This document shows positions 8,000 to 17,923 of a DNA stretch of 64,000 bases, in pieces. Each line of letters begins with the position of its first letter. The first letter of the stretch is position 1. A program made the translations under genes and the position numbers. Under the pieces are notes generated by a model. That model ran no database searches and was not told the origin of the DNA. It was given only the letters and a program-made list of their open reading frames with translations. Origin of the DNA: Actinomadura litoris (GTDB lineage Bacteria > Actinomycetota > Actinomycetes > Streptosporangiales > Streptosporangiaceae); the NCBI RefSeq assembly GCF_009733595.1, contig NZ_WOFH01000007.1, positions 372,001 to 436,000 on the forward strand, written 5' to 3'.

Positions 8000-9136
8000 C
8001 TAGTAAACACGAGCGCGGGCCCTGTACTGCTTGGCGATCCGGTCCTCCGCGGCCCTCGGAATCGTGACCGTGTTCGGGTCGCCGTCAGATGTGTACCGCT
8101 CATCGGGGTGCTTGTCCAGATACTCCAGCCAGGCGGTCGAGCAGTACCGCTTGCAGTCGTTCTCGGCGATCTTCCCCTCGGACCGGACGCGGTTGATCGC
8201 CCACCGGTCGAACCTCTCGTCGAACGGCGACTCCGACGGCCGCCACCCCGCCAGGAAGATCCCCTGGAAGTGGTACCGCGCGTCCTCGCGCGCCCACGCC
8301 TTCTTGCGCGGCGCCGACCCGAACGGGTAGGCGAGCGTGGTGGTGTGCGCGCCGGCGAGGCCGAGGATCTCGTCCTCCATCCCGCCGATCTCGTCGCGGA
8401 CCTGCTTCTCGGACATGCCGGACAGGTCCGGGTGGGTCGTCGTGTGGTTGCCGAGTTCGAACCCGTGCTGGGCGAGCCATCTGACGCCCGCGGCCGCCTC
8501 GGCCCCGCTCAGCTGGAACAGGTCCTTGTTGAGGTAGAACGTCGCGACGGGACGGAACCCGGGGTTCTCCCGCGCCACCTGCTCGATGACCGCGACGGCG
8601 GTGTCGGGTTCGGGGTCGCCCCGCGCGTCCAGCCCGAAATGGCCGGGAGTGCTGTCGTCGAAGGTCAGCACCACGGGGTGCCTCCCGGCGGGCACGTCGA
8701 ACCGGCCGCCGACGAACTCCGCCGCCGTGACGGGGACGTAGCCGCTCCTGGCCAGCCGCGTCAGCTCGTCGTACAGCTCCTTGGACGAGCGGTCCAGCGA
8801 CAGCTCCGCCTTCTTCATGATCCGGTGGTACATGAGCACCGGCACCTGGCCCAGCTCGTTGGCCTTCGCGGCCACCGCGCCGGGCGCCGCCGCCGGGATC
8901 GGCGCCGTGACGGTCGGCGTCGGGCTCACCGGCGTCGCCGAGGAGCCGGCGGGCCGGTCCTTCACCCCGCCCCCGGGAGCCGCCCGCCCGGTCGGCGTCA
9001 TCGTGCCCGCGGCTCCGGCCTGCGTCGCGGTGGGCTCCTTCTTGTCGCGGTGCCCCCGTCTCTCCCCCGGCAGCGTGAGCCCGAGCACCACGGCACAGAT
9101 GATCACAACTCCGGCGATCTTGTGTAGGAGAGGCAC
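8000..9136 (-). CDS. Polysaccharide deacetylase family protein (carbohydrate esterase 4)
   Basis: About 378 residues. An N-terminal membrane anchor (about 6-22) is followed by a Thr/Pro/Ala-rich linker to about 95, then a NodB domain. Motif 1 is VVLTFDDS, motif 2 is HTTTHPDLS with the two metal-binding histidines, and AYPFGS matches motif 3. Enzymes of this family remove acetyl groups from peptidoglycan or other cell-wall sugars. The anchor places this one on the outer face of the membrane. The GTG at 9136 is chosen because GGGGGG lies just upstream and the membrane anchor follows directly; longer frames start in non-coding-looking sequence. It is transcribed toward rpsA but reads separately. 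Confidence 0.9.
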   Translation of the reverse strand: MPLLHKIAGVVIICAVVLGLTLPGERRGHRDKKEPTATQAGAAGTMTPTGRAAPGGGVKDRPAGSSATPVSPTPTVTAPIPAAAPGAVAAKANELGQVPVLMYHRIMKKAELSLDRSSKELYDELTRLARSGYVPVTAAEFVGGRFDVPAGRHPVVLTFDDSTPGHFGLDARGDPEPDTAVAVIEQVARENPGFRPVATFYLNKDLFQLSGAEAAAGVRWLAQHGFELGNHTTTHPDLSGMSEKQVRDEIGGMEDEILGLAGAHTTTLAYPFGSAPRKKAWAREDARYHFQGIFLAGWRPSESPFDERFDRWAINRVRSEGKIAENDCKRYCSTAWLEYLDKHPDERYTSDGDPNTVTIPRAAEDRIAKQYRARARVY

Positions 9137-9434
9137 GTTCCCCCCGTCCTCGACGCGGACCAGGACCTGAAGCACGACCAGGGACAGCGTAGAGCGCCCC
9201 GGACATCCACGGACACCTACTCGCTTACCCGCCTGATCTTCACGCACCGCCCCGCCCGCCCACGGGATCCGCCCAAGTCCGAAAACCCCCGGTAAACCCA
9301 CCCGCGCCACCGAGGAACGAGTCGAACATTTCAGACACGCCGAAGAAACCTGGGCCGACAGAAGTCACCCAGAACAGACCACAGGGCAACGGCCCGAGGA
9401 GCGGACCTCAGCCGTCACGCGAGCGCGTAACTGA

Positions 9435-9470
9435 CCGGTGGGGGCGAAGCCGAAGGCGAGCCCCCACCGG
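9435..9470 (-). terminator. Distal hairpin after polA
   Basis: An 11-bp perfect stem (CCGGTGGGGGC and complement) around a 14-nt loop with GAAGCCGAAGGCGA. Second of two hairpins after polA. Confidence 0.55.
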
Positions 9471-9509
9471 GAAGATCGCGAAGCGATGCCGCGCTCGCAC
9501 AAGATCGGT

Positions 9510-9541
9510 CAGGTGGGCGAGCCGCCAGGCGAGCCCACCTG
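9510..9541 (-). terminator. Proximal hairpin after polA
   Basis: A 9-bp perfect stem (CAGGTGGGC and complement) with a 14-nt loop, beginning 14 bp after the polA stop. Its loop resembles that of the hairpin at 9435-9470, so the pair may be a duplicated element. Confidence 0.6.
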
Positions 9542-9554
9542 GGCCGAGATTGAA

Positions 9555-12245
<2,691 letters not shown>

Positions 12246-12251
12246 ACCAGG

Positions 12252-12257
12252 ACTCTA
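12252..12257 (-). promoter_or_regulatory. -10 box TAGAGT before polA
   Basis: TANNNT element 6 nt before the polA GTG, suggesting a leaderless mRNA. The box lies in the 44-bp gap shared with the divergent thioesterase gene. Confidence 0.5.
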
Positions 12258-12289
12258 GTCTGCGCCTGGGACACTTTTGCGGAGGCTTC

Positions 12290-12736
12290 GTGAGCGACAC
12301 CGGCGGCGAGAGCGCGACCGAGCGGAATGCCAGGATCCTCTCGGGCCTGGACGGTCATTCCTATGGTGACCTGGCCAAGTCCATGGGGATCGAGTTCCTG
12401 GAGGGCAGCGCCGAGCGGGTCGTGGGGCGCATGCCGGTCGCGGGGAACACCCAGCCGTACGGGCTGCTGCACGGCGGCGCCTCCTGCGTGCTGGCCGAGA
12501 CGCTCGGCTCGTCGGGCGCCGCGCTGCACGCCGGCCCGTCCCGCATCGCGGTCGGGATCGAGATCAACGCCACCCACCACCGGTCGGCGAGCGAGGGCTT
12601 CGTGACGGGCGTCGCGACCCGCGTGCACGGCGGCCGGACGCTCGCCACCTACGACATCGTGATCACCGACGACCGGGACCGGCGGGTCTGCACCGCGCGC
12701 CTGACCTGCATGCTCCGCGATCTCCCCGGCGCCTGA
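12290..12736 (+). CDS. Hotdog-fold acyl-CoA thioesterase (PaaI/MenI-like)
   Basis: 148 residues. GLLHGGASCVLAETLGS matches the helix of EntH/YdiI/MenI thioesterases, with Glu as the probable catalytic residue. VGIEINATHHRSASEG follows on the central strand. Members hydrolyse aryl- or acyl-CoA esters; in menaquinone-using actinobacteria one of them releases 1,4-dihydroxy-2-naphthoate from its CoA ester. That role is possible but not proved here. The GTG at 12290 is chosen for the GGAGG 4 nt upstream. It is divergent from polA, a pairing also seen in other actinobacteria. Confidence 0.88.
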   Translation: MSDTGGESATERNARILSGLDGHSYGDLAKSMGIEFLEGSAERVVGRMPVAGNTQPYGLLHGGASCVLAETLGSSGAALHAGPSRIAVGIEINATHHRSASEGFVTGVATRVHGGRTLATYDIVITDDRDRRVCTARLTCMLRDLPGA

Positions 12737-12790
12737 TCCGCCGCTTCCTTTGCGGTCGACCGCCCCGGGTCTGTAGCGTGGATCGGAACG

Positions 12791-12861
12791 GCCCGGGATC
12801 ACCGAGTAGACAACGTACGCGCCCGGGGAAGGTTCGTACGGCCCCAAAGGTGATCCCGGGC
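12791..12861. repeat. Perfect 13-bp inverted repeat with 45-bp loop
   Basis: GCCCGGGATCACC at 12791-12803 is repeated in reverse complement at 12849-12861. The loop holds two copies of CGTACG (12814 and 12835), and a third lies at 12946 just before the next gene. It may be a terminator of the thioesterase gene or an operator/RNA element of the lipoprotein gene. Confidence 0.7.
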
Positions 12862-12947
12862 TTCTGCGTGCCCGGCCCCGCCCGCGCCGGGGTCGCGGTT
12901 GGGTTGCGATCCGTCGTGGACCGTTCACCCCGTCCGGGGATCGGCCG

Positions 12948-12953
12948 TACGTT
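12948..12953 (+). promoter_or_regulatory. -10 box TACGTT before lipoprotein gene
   Basis: TANNNT box 6 nt before the ATG at 12960, without a ribosome site. It overlaps the third CGTACG motif. Confidence 0.45.
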
Positions 12954-12959
12954 CCGTCC

Positions 12960-13505
12960 ATGCCTCCGATCAAGCGATCCGGTGCCGCGCTCGCGCTCGT
13001 GCTCGCCGCCGTCCTGCCGGCGGGCTGCTCGGGCTCGGGGGACGGGAGGTCCGCGGCCACCTACGCGATCCCGGCCGAGAAGGTCCGCGAGTCCGAGGCC
13101 GCCACGACCGGCAGGACCGGACGCAGCGCCGACATGGAGTTCACCGTGATCGGGTTCCGTGAGCGGATGACGGAGGTGATGGGCACCCACGCCGCCATGG
13201 GCGCCCACGGCGCCTTCGCGCGCGTCCGGCTGCTCGCGGTGAACACCGGCCGCGACATCCAGGTCTTCGACACCTGGAAGCAGCGGCTCGTCACCACCGA
13301 CGGCAGGTCCTACGGGCCCGACGTCAACGCCACCATGATCAAGCGGCAGCCGGAGCGGCTGTCGGTCGGCGCGTCGATGCGCTGCGAGTTCGACCTGTGG
13401 TTCGACGTGCCGCGCGGGTCGAAGGCCAAGGCCGTCCGGTTGCAGGGGTCCCCGCCGGTGGGGGCCGTCAGCGACCCCGCCCCCGCCGAGATCCCGCTCC
13501 CCTGA
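12960..13505 (+). CDS. Secreted lipoprotein, DUF4352-like
   Basis: 181 residues. A signal peptide ends in the lipobox LPAGC (Cys at about 22), so the protein should be lipidated and held on the outer face of the membrane. The body has FTVIGFRER, ARVRLLAVNTGRDIQVFD, LVTTDGRSYGPD and FDVPRGSKAKAVRLQGS. This resembles the immunoglobulin-like beta sandwich of DUF4352 proteins, which is also found in telokin-like secreted proteins. No enzyme motif is visible. It is convergent with the signal-peptidase gene, only 15 bp away, and appears monocistronic. Confidence 0.85.
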   Translation: MPPIKRSGAALALVLAAVLPAGCSGSGDGRSAATYAIPAEKVRESEAATTGRTGRSADMEFTVIGFRERMTEVMGTHAAMGAHGAFARVRLLAVNTGRDIQVFDTWKQRLVTTDGRSYGPDVNATMIKRQPERLSVGASMRCEFDLWFDVPRGSKAKAVRLQGSPPVGAVSDPAPAEIPLP

Positions 13506-13520
13506 CCCGCCGCCGGGCGG

Positions 13521-14000
13521 TCAGCGGTCCAGGACGCGGACGACCGTGCCGAGGATCCTCTCGCGGGGGAAGAGGCCCATCTGCCGCGAGTCCACGCTGT
13601 TCCGCGGGTTGTCGCCCAGGAGGACGTAGCCGCCGTCCGGGACTCGTCCGTTCGGCGCCGGTGCGATGAGCCCGGCCTCCGCGGGCAGGTCGTCGCCCGG
13701 CGCCCCCGCGACCCGCTTGATGTACCAGTCGCGGCGGGCCAGCCCACCGGGCGCGCCGCCGCGCGGCACCGGGGGCGCGGGCCACCCGAGGCCGACGACG
13801 GGCTGCTCGACGACGACGATCTCGCCCCGCGCGGGGGCGCGGCCGCGCCGCACCAGCACCCGGTCGTCCGAGCGGTAGGTCGGCTCCATGCTCGCGCCCT
13901 GGACCGTGACGACCACGAACCGCCTCCGGGCCGAGACGGCCAGCAGCGCGGCGGCGCCGACCACCGCCGCGGCCGCGGCGCCCGTCCGCCGCCCGGTCAC
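13521..14000 (-). CDS. Short S26 (type I) signal peptidase, last gene of the Cys-rich peptide operon
   Basis: 159 residues. One N-terminal membrane helix (about 8-24) is followed by VQGASMEPTY with the catalytic Ser, WYIKRVAGAPGD with the catalytic Lys, and GYVLLGDNPRNSVDSR. All S26 core motifs are present. It is much shorter than housekeeping LepB and resembles the compact organelle type. The GTG start overlaps the stop of the ABC exporter gene (GTGA), so the two are translationally coupled. Because it is tied to an exporter and a small Cys-rich peptide, I infer that it cleaves the leader of that peptide after export. It could instead be a general accessory signal peptidase. Confidence 0.9.
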   Translation of the reverse strand: MTGRRTGAAAAAVVGAAALLAVSARRRFVVVTVQGASMEPTYRSDDRVLVRRGRAPARGEIVVVEQPVVGLGWPAPPVPRGGAPGGLARRDWYIKRVAGAPGDDLPAEAGLIAPAPNGRVPDGGYVLLGDNPRNSVDSRQMGLFPRERILGTVVRVLDR

Positions 14001-15826
14001 GTGTAGCCCTTCGATTGCAGGTCGAACATCCGGAAGTACTCCCCCTTCTTCCGCATGAGCGTCTCGTGGTCGCCGAGTTCGGCGACCGCGCCGTCCTTGA
14101 TGACCGCGATGCGGTCCGCGTCGCGGACGGCGTTCAGCCGGTGCGAGACCAGGACGCTCGTCGACCTCCGCCGGAGGTCGAGCAGGGTCGTGTGGATCTC
14201 GTGCTCGGACTCGGCGTCCAGCCCCGAGGACGGCTCGTCCAGGATCATGAGGTCGCGGTCGGCGCGCAGGAAGGCGCGGGCCAGCGCGATCCGCTGCCAC
14301 TCGCCGCCGGACAGCACGACGCCCTCCCCCTCGCCGTCCTCCGCCGGGAACATCCTGGTCAGCGGGGTGCCGTAGCCGCCGGGCAGGGAGAGCAGCCGCT
14401 CGTGGATCCGCGCCCTGCTCGCCGCCTCGACCACGTGCCGCCCGTCCCGCATCCGGCTCAGGTCGCCGACCGCGATGTTCTCCAGCGCGCTGATGTCGTA
14501 GCGCATGTAGTCCTGGAAGACGGCGCTGATGCGCGCCCTCAGCTCGTCGACGTCGAGCCGGGCCAGCTCGACGCCGTCCCAGAGGATCGTCCCCCGGGTC
14601 GGGTCGTAGAACCGGCAGAGCAGCTTGACCAGGGTGGACTTGCCCGCGCCGTTCGCGCCGACGATCGCCGTGGCCTCCCCCGGCGGGATCTCCAGGTTCA
14701 GGCCGCGCAGCACCCAGGGGTGCTCGTCGGAGTAGCGGAACCAGACGTCGCGGAACTCGATGCGGGGTGCCGGCGGCCACGGGACCGGCGGCGCCGGGGC
14801 GGCGCGCGGCCGGGCGACCGCGAGGTCCGGGGCCGCGCGGACCAGGTCCACGTACCCGGCGAGCATCAGCGTGGCCTGGCGCGCGCGGGCGATCTCGTTG
14901 GACAGCACGGCGAACGCGCCCTGCAGCCCGGTGATCGAGGCGACGACGACGGTGACGTCCCCGGCGGACAGGCGCCCGTCGAGGGCCGCCGAGACCGACC
15001 ACACCAGCCCGTACCCGGACACGAGCGCGGCCACGGCCCCGAGGCCGACCTGCATGAGCAGCTCCCGCCCGTCCACGCGCCTGCGGGCCCTGTTGGCCTT
15101 GCGCCGCTCCTCGCTCATCCGCCGCCGCAGGAACGCCCCGATGCCGAACAGCCGCACCTCCTTGGCGGCCTCCACGCTCGTGAGGAGCTGCCCGTAGGCG
15201 ATCTCCCTCCGCTCGACGGGGCCGACCCGCCAGAGCATCCGCACCCGCGCCTTGGCCAGCGCCGTCTCGGCGACCAGCACCGGCACGCCCGCCGCCACGA
15301 CGAGCAGGGTCAGGACGGGGCTCAGCGTGAACAGGGCGCCCAGGAACCCGGTGACGGTGATCGCGCCCCGCGCCGAGGCGAGCACCCCCTCCAGCACCGA
15401 GCCCGGCGCGGCGGACGCCGCCTGCTGGGCCATCCGCAGCCCGTCCAGGGAGCGCGGGTCCTCGAACCGCGCCAGCCCCTTCCAGGCGTTGACGGCGCCG
15501 AACAGCTCGTCCTGCGCGAACAGGCTGATCTTCCGGTCCATCTCGGCGCGCAGGTAGACGACGACCTGGGGGCTCAGGGCGTAGACGGCGCCGAGCGCGG
15601 TCAACCCGACGGGCAGCCACCCCGGGACGTGCGGGCGCGGCCGCACCAGGCCGTCGAGCAGCAGCTTCGTCAGCCAGGCGATCGCGACGGGGCACACCCC
15701 GGCGAACAGCGTGATCGGGACGTACAGCAGCAGCTCGCCCCCGCTCGCCCGGACGGCCAGCCGGACGGCCTCGGTGAGGCACGCGATCGCCGAGCTCCTG
15801 GGCGTCCCGGGGACGTCCGCGTCCAC
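13997..15826 (-). CDS. ABC exporter, fused permease and ATPase (Cys-rich peptide operon)
   Basis: 609 residues. A six-helix membrane domain occupies about residues 20-310 and an ATPase the rest. The ATPase has Walker A GANGAGKST, signature LSGGEWQRIALARAF, Walker B LMILDEPSSGLD and switch His in VLVSHRLN. There is no C39 peptidase domain at the N-terminus, unlike bacteriocin exporters that trim their own cargo. The next gene supplies a separate protease. It starts 4 bp after the thioredoxin stop. Inferred role: homodimeric export of the peptide encoded at the head of the operon. Confidence 0.93.
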   Translation of the reverse strand: MDADVPGTPRSSAIACLTEAVRLAVRASGGELLLYVPITLFAGVCPVAIAWLTKLLLDGLVRPRPHVPGWLPVGLTALGAVYALSPQVVVYLRAEMDRKISLFAQDELFGAVNAWKGLARFEDPRSLDGLRMAQQAASAAPGSVLEGVLASARGAITVTGFLGALFTLSPVLTLLVVAAGVPVLVAETALAKARVRMLWRVGPVERREIAYGQLLTSVEAAKEVRLFGIGAFLRRRMSEERRKANRARRRVDGRELLMQVGLGAVAALVSGYGLVWSVSAALDGRLSAGDVTVVVASITGLQGAFAVLSNEIARARQATLMLAGYVDLVRAAPDLAVARPRAAPAPPVPWPPAPRIEFRDVWFRYSDEHPWVLRGLNLEIPPGEATAIVGANGAGKSTLVKLLCRFYDPTRGTILWDGVELARLDVDELRARISAVFQDYMRYDISALENIAVGDLSRMRDGRHVVEAASRARIHERLLSLPGGYGTPLTRMFPAEDGEGEGVVLSGGEWQRIALARAFLRADRDLMILDEPSSGLDAESEHEIHTTLLDLRRRSTSVLVSHRLNAVRDADRIAVIKDGAVAELGDHETLMRKKGEYFRMFDLQSKGYT

Positions 15827-15830
15827 CGGC

Positions 15831-16358
15831 CTAGAACACGACGTCGTTGTCGACGACCACGAGGCGGTTCCGCTCGTCCGGCTCCACCTGGAGGACGGTC
15901 GGATACATCCTGACGCCGAACGCCCTGCCGAGCGGGCCGAACGGCTGCTCGCTGACGACGTTGGCGTAGGGGGCGAGCGCGTCGATGAAGCCGCGGCCGT
16001 CCGCCCTGTCGCCGACGACCGCGACGAGCAGGCTCTCCCGCGGGTTCGGCAGGCTCTTCGCGTAGTCCACGAACCTCGGCAGCTTCTCGCGGCACGGCTC
16101 GCAGTCCGGGGAGAAGAACGCGACGGTGGTCTTTCCCGTGAAAGCGCCGCCGTCGATCTCGACGTCGTCCACGGTGACGGTCGAGAACGGCTCGGCCGGC
16201 GTCCCGATCTCGACGAGGGGATTATCGAGCGCCGCCCTCCCGCGCGCCGAGAGCAGGGTGGTGTGCTCGCGCAGCCTGCGGATCACGCCGAAGGTCAGCA
16301 CCAGGTTCAGGACGCACAGAACCGCCGCCAGCGCGGCGACGGCACCCGGAATGGACAT
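15831..16358 (-). CDS. Membrane-anchored TlpA-like thioredoxin (Cys-rich peptide operon)
   Basis: 175 residues. A single membrane anchor lies at about residues 5-25. A thioredoxin fold follows, with FFSPDCEPCREKLPRF (CEPC at 86-89) and the cis-proline in RMYPTVLQV (about 153). The linker predicts an extracytoplasmic domain. TlpA/MauD-type proteins reduce or reshuffle disulfides outside the cytoplasm. With an eight-cysteine peptide just upstream, a role in setting its disulfides is the obvious inference. GGGGAG before the ATG supports the start. It lies 146 bp after the peptide gene, across a hairpin, and 4 bp before the exporter. Confidence 0.9.
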   Translation of the reverse strand: MSIPGAVAALAAVLCVLNLVLTFGVIRRLREHTTLLSARGRAALDNPLVEIGTPAEPFSTVTVDDVEIDGGAFTGKTTVAFFSPDCEPCREKLPRFVDYAKSLPNPRESLLVAVVGDRADGRGFIDALAPYANVVSEQPFGPLGRAFGVRMYPTVLQVEPDERNRLVVVDNDVVF

Positions 16359-16449
16359 GGTTCTCCCCGTTCTGCGAACTGGTTCAGGAACACCGGGAAT
16401 GGCACTTCACATCGCACCGGCCGCGGAATGGCCGAATGCCGGGCGCGGA

Positions 16450-16490
16450 CCCGGGGCCGACCGCGTGGGCGCCCGGCGGCCGGCCCCGGG
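16450..16490 (-). terminator. Hairpin between peptide gene and thioredoxin gene
   Basis: A perfect 10-bp stem (CCCGGGGCCG and complement) with a 21-nt loop, 15 bp after the peptide stop. It probably ends part of the transcripts so that the peptide is made in excess of its export machinery. Confidence 0.6.
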
Positions 16491-16504
16491 CACTCACCCG
16501 CGCG

Positions 16505-16714
16505 TCAGCACTGCGCGCCGGTGTTGTAGCACGAGCCGCAGGTGTAGGGCCCGCCCGCCTGACCGGTCCAGCAGCAGTTGCGGAAGTAGATCCACCTCGG
16601 GGCGTAGCTTCCGGTCCCGTGGCACCCGCAGGTCTGCGTGAAGCAGTCCCCGGCCGCGGCCGTCACCTTCGGCGCGAAGATCTCCAGTGCCCGGTCGCTG
16701 AGTTTCGCGAGCAT
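16505..16714 (-). CDS. 69-residue peptide with eight cysteines, probable exported or modified peptide precursor
   Basis: I do not recognise a family. The first 22 residues (MLAKLSDRALEIFAPKVTAA) look like a leader: helical, charged, not hydrophobic enough for a classic signal peptide, and ending in TAAAG, an AxA-type cleavage site. The core has cysteines at 24, 29, 31, 47, 48, 59, 62 and 69 (C-x4-C-x-C-x15-CC-x10-C-x2-C-x6-C), the last being the C-terminus. It is also rich in Gly, Tyr, Trp and Thr. AGGAGG lies 7 nt before the ATG, the strongest ribosome site nearby. Downstream are a thioredoxin, an exporter and a signal peptidase. No lanthionine or radical-SAM enzyme is present within the window. 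Confidence 0.75.
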   Translation of the reverse strand: MLAKLSDRALEIFAPKVTAAAGDCFTQTCGCHGTGSYAPRWIYFRNCCWTGQAGGPYTCGSCYNTGAQC

Positions 16715-16878
16715 CGGCGTCCTCCTCTCAAGGAAAGGTAACTGGTGTTCTCGCCGGCCAGATCAGTAGAACATCCCGGTTGTTACAGGGCAAGAACGAC
16801 GCATTCCCAAGAGAACGCGCCATTGCATTTCGCCGTCGATCGAAACAGCGAGGCCATCGCTAAAGGAGATCGGAACAC

Positions 16879-16917
16879 ATGTTGACCTGGGTGAATTCAC
16901 ACTTCCCCGACGAATGA
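16879..16917 (+). CDS. Possible 12-residue peptide MLTWVNSHFPDE
   Basis: AAAGGAG lies 10 nt before an ATG that opens a 12-codon frame ending in TGA. The ribosome site is near perfect and the local base composition is unlike the neighbouring GC-rich genes. It is divergent from the Cys-rich peptide operon. It could be a leader peptide, a tiny signalling peptide, the remnant of a decayed gene, or chance. Confidence 0.25.
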   Translation: MLTWVNSHFPDE

Positions 16918-17043
16918 GCCTCGATGGTTCTCACGGAAAGCGAAGCGGCGCCACCGAGCGCGATGGTTCTAACGCCCGGCTCAACGCCGGAGTCCGGGGT
17001 CACAAACCCGGTGCCGCGCGGGCGCGGGCACCCGGAGACAGCG

Positions 17044-17087
17044 GAACGCCCGCCGTTCCCGGACGGACCGGGAACCGGCGGGCGCTC
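17044..17087 (-). terminator. Terminator of the liv operon
   Basis: A long, nearly perfect stem (GAACGCCCGCCGTTCCCGG against CCGGGAACCGGCGGGCGCTC) with a 5-nt loop, 27 bp after the livF stop. Confidence 0.85.
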
Positions 17088-17113
17088 CACACGGGTCGCC
17101 TGCGCGGCGCGCG

Positions 17114-17923
17114 CTACCCCGCGTCGTCCGAGGACGGCGCGTCGGGGCGCGTGGCGCGAGGGGCCGCCTCAGAGCCGGAGGAGCCCTTCCCGCCCTTGGC
17201 GGACGCCTCGCCGTCGCCCAGGTCGCCGCCCAGGTAGGCCGCGCGGACCTCGGGGTCGTCCAGCAGGTCCCCGGCGGGCGCCGTCTTCACCACCCGGCCG
17301 GTCTCCAGCACGTACGCGCGGTGCGCGATCTGGAGGGCCTGCTGGGCGTTCTGCTCGACCAGCAGCACGGTGGTGCCGCGCCGGTTGATCTCCTGGATGA
17401 TCGTGAAGATCTGCTGCACGAGCATCGGCGCGAGCCCCATGGACGGCTCGTCCAGCAGCAGCACCTTCGGCTTGGCCATGAGCGCCCGCCCGATCGCGAG
17501 CATCTGCTGCTCGCCGCCGGACATCGTGCCGCCCGCCTGCGACTTGCGCTCGGCGAGCCGCGGGAACAGCTCGTAGGCCTCGGCGAGCTCCTTGGAGGGG
17601 TCGTCCTTGCGGGCGTAGGCGCCCATCAGGAGGTTCTCCTCCACCGTCATGCCGGGGAAGATCCCCCGGCCCTCCGGCGCCTGCCCGATCCCGACGAGGA
17701 CCCGCTTGTGGCCCGCCATCGAGCTGATGTCGCCGCCGTCGAAGCGGATCGCCCCCGACGTCAGCGAGCGCAGCCCCGAGATCGTCTTCAGCGTGGTCGT
17801 CTTCCCGGCGCCGTTGGCGCCGATCAGCGTGACGATCTCGCCCTGGTCGACCGACGCGGTGATGCCCTTGAGCGCCGCGATCTTTCCGTAGTGGACGTGG
17901 ATGTCCTCGATCTCAAGAAGCAT
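17114..17923 (-). CDS. livF: Branched-chain amino-acid ABC transporter, ATPase LivF
   Basis: 269 residues. The ATPase domain spans 1 to about 235: Walker A GANGAGKTTT, then TVEENLLMGAY typical of LivF, signature MSGGEQQMLAIGRALM, Walker B VLLLDEPSMGLAP and switch His-like VEQNAQQAL. A charged tail of about 35 residues (DGEASAKGGKGSSGSEA) is extra. It powers uptake of leucine, isoleucine and valine or related substrates together with LivG. The start lies inside the end of livG (11-bp overlap), so translation is coupled. Confidence 0.96.
   Translation of the reverse strand: MLLEIEDIHVHYGKIAALKGITASVDQGEIVTLIGANGAGKTTTLKTISGLRSLTSGAIRFDGGDISSMAGHKRVLVGIGQAPEGRGIFPGMTVEENLLMGAYARKDDPSKELAEAYELFPRLAERKSQAGGTMSGGEQQMLAIGRALMAKPKVLLLDEPSMGLAPMLVQQIFTIIQEINRRGTTVLLVEQNAQQALQIAHRAYVLETGRVVKTAPAGDLLDDPEVRAAYLGGDLGDGEASAKGGKGSSGSEAAPRATRPDAPSSDDAG

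Larger units (their letters stand above)
9137..9554. other. 418-bp intergenic region between deacetylase and polA
   Basis: No convincing gene. The half next to polA holds two strong hairpins (9435-9470 and 9510-9541) that lie just after the polA stop. The other half carries the control region of the deacetylase gene, where I see no clear promoter boxes. Confidence 0.6.
16715..17113. other. 399-bp region between the Cys-rich peptide operon and livF
   Basis: The part next to the peptide gene is clearly less GC-rich than its surroundings and must carry the operon promoter; I see no boxes good enough to call. It also holds a 12-codon frame with a strong ribosome site on the plus strand (16879-16917), a direct repeat CGATGGTTCT at 16922 and 16961, and the livF terminator (17044-17087). 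Confidence 0.6.

Noticed and set aside
4189-8067. A 1292-codon plus-strand frame opposite the EEP gene and rpsA.
   Set aside because: Antisense shadow; it runs through the rpsA terminator and promoter.
15831-16358. Reading the thioredoxin as a cytochrome c biogenesis protein.
   Set aside because: No cytochrome or heme-handling genes are nearby, while a Cys-rich peptide and exporter are directly linked.
16860-17090. A 76-codon minus-strand frame upstream of the Cys-rich peptide gene, considered as a second precursor.
   Set aside because: It overlaps the livF terminator hairpin, has no ribosome site and its composition is that of GC-biased non-coding DNA.
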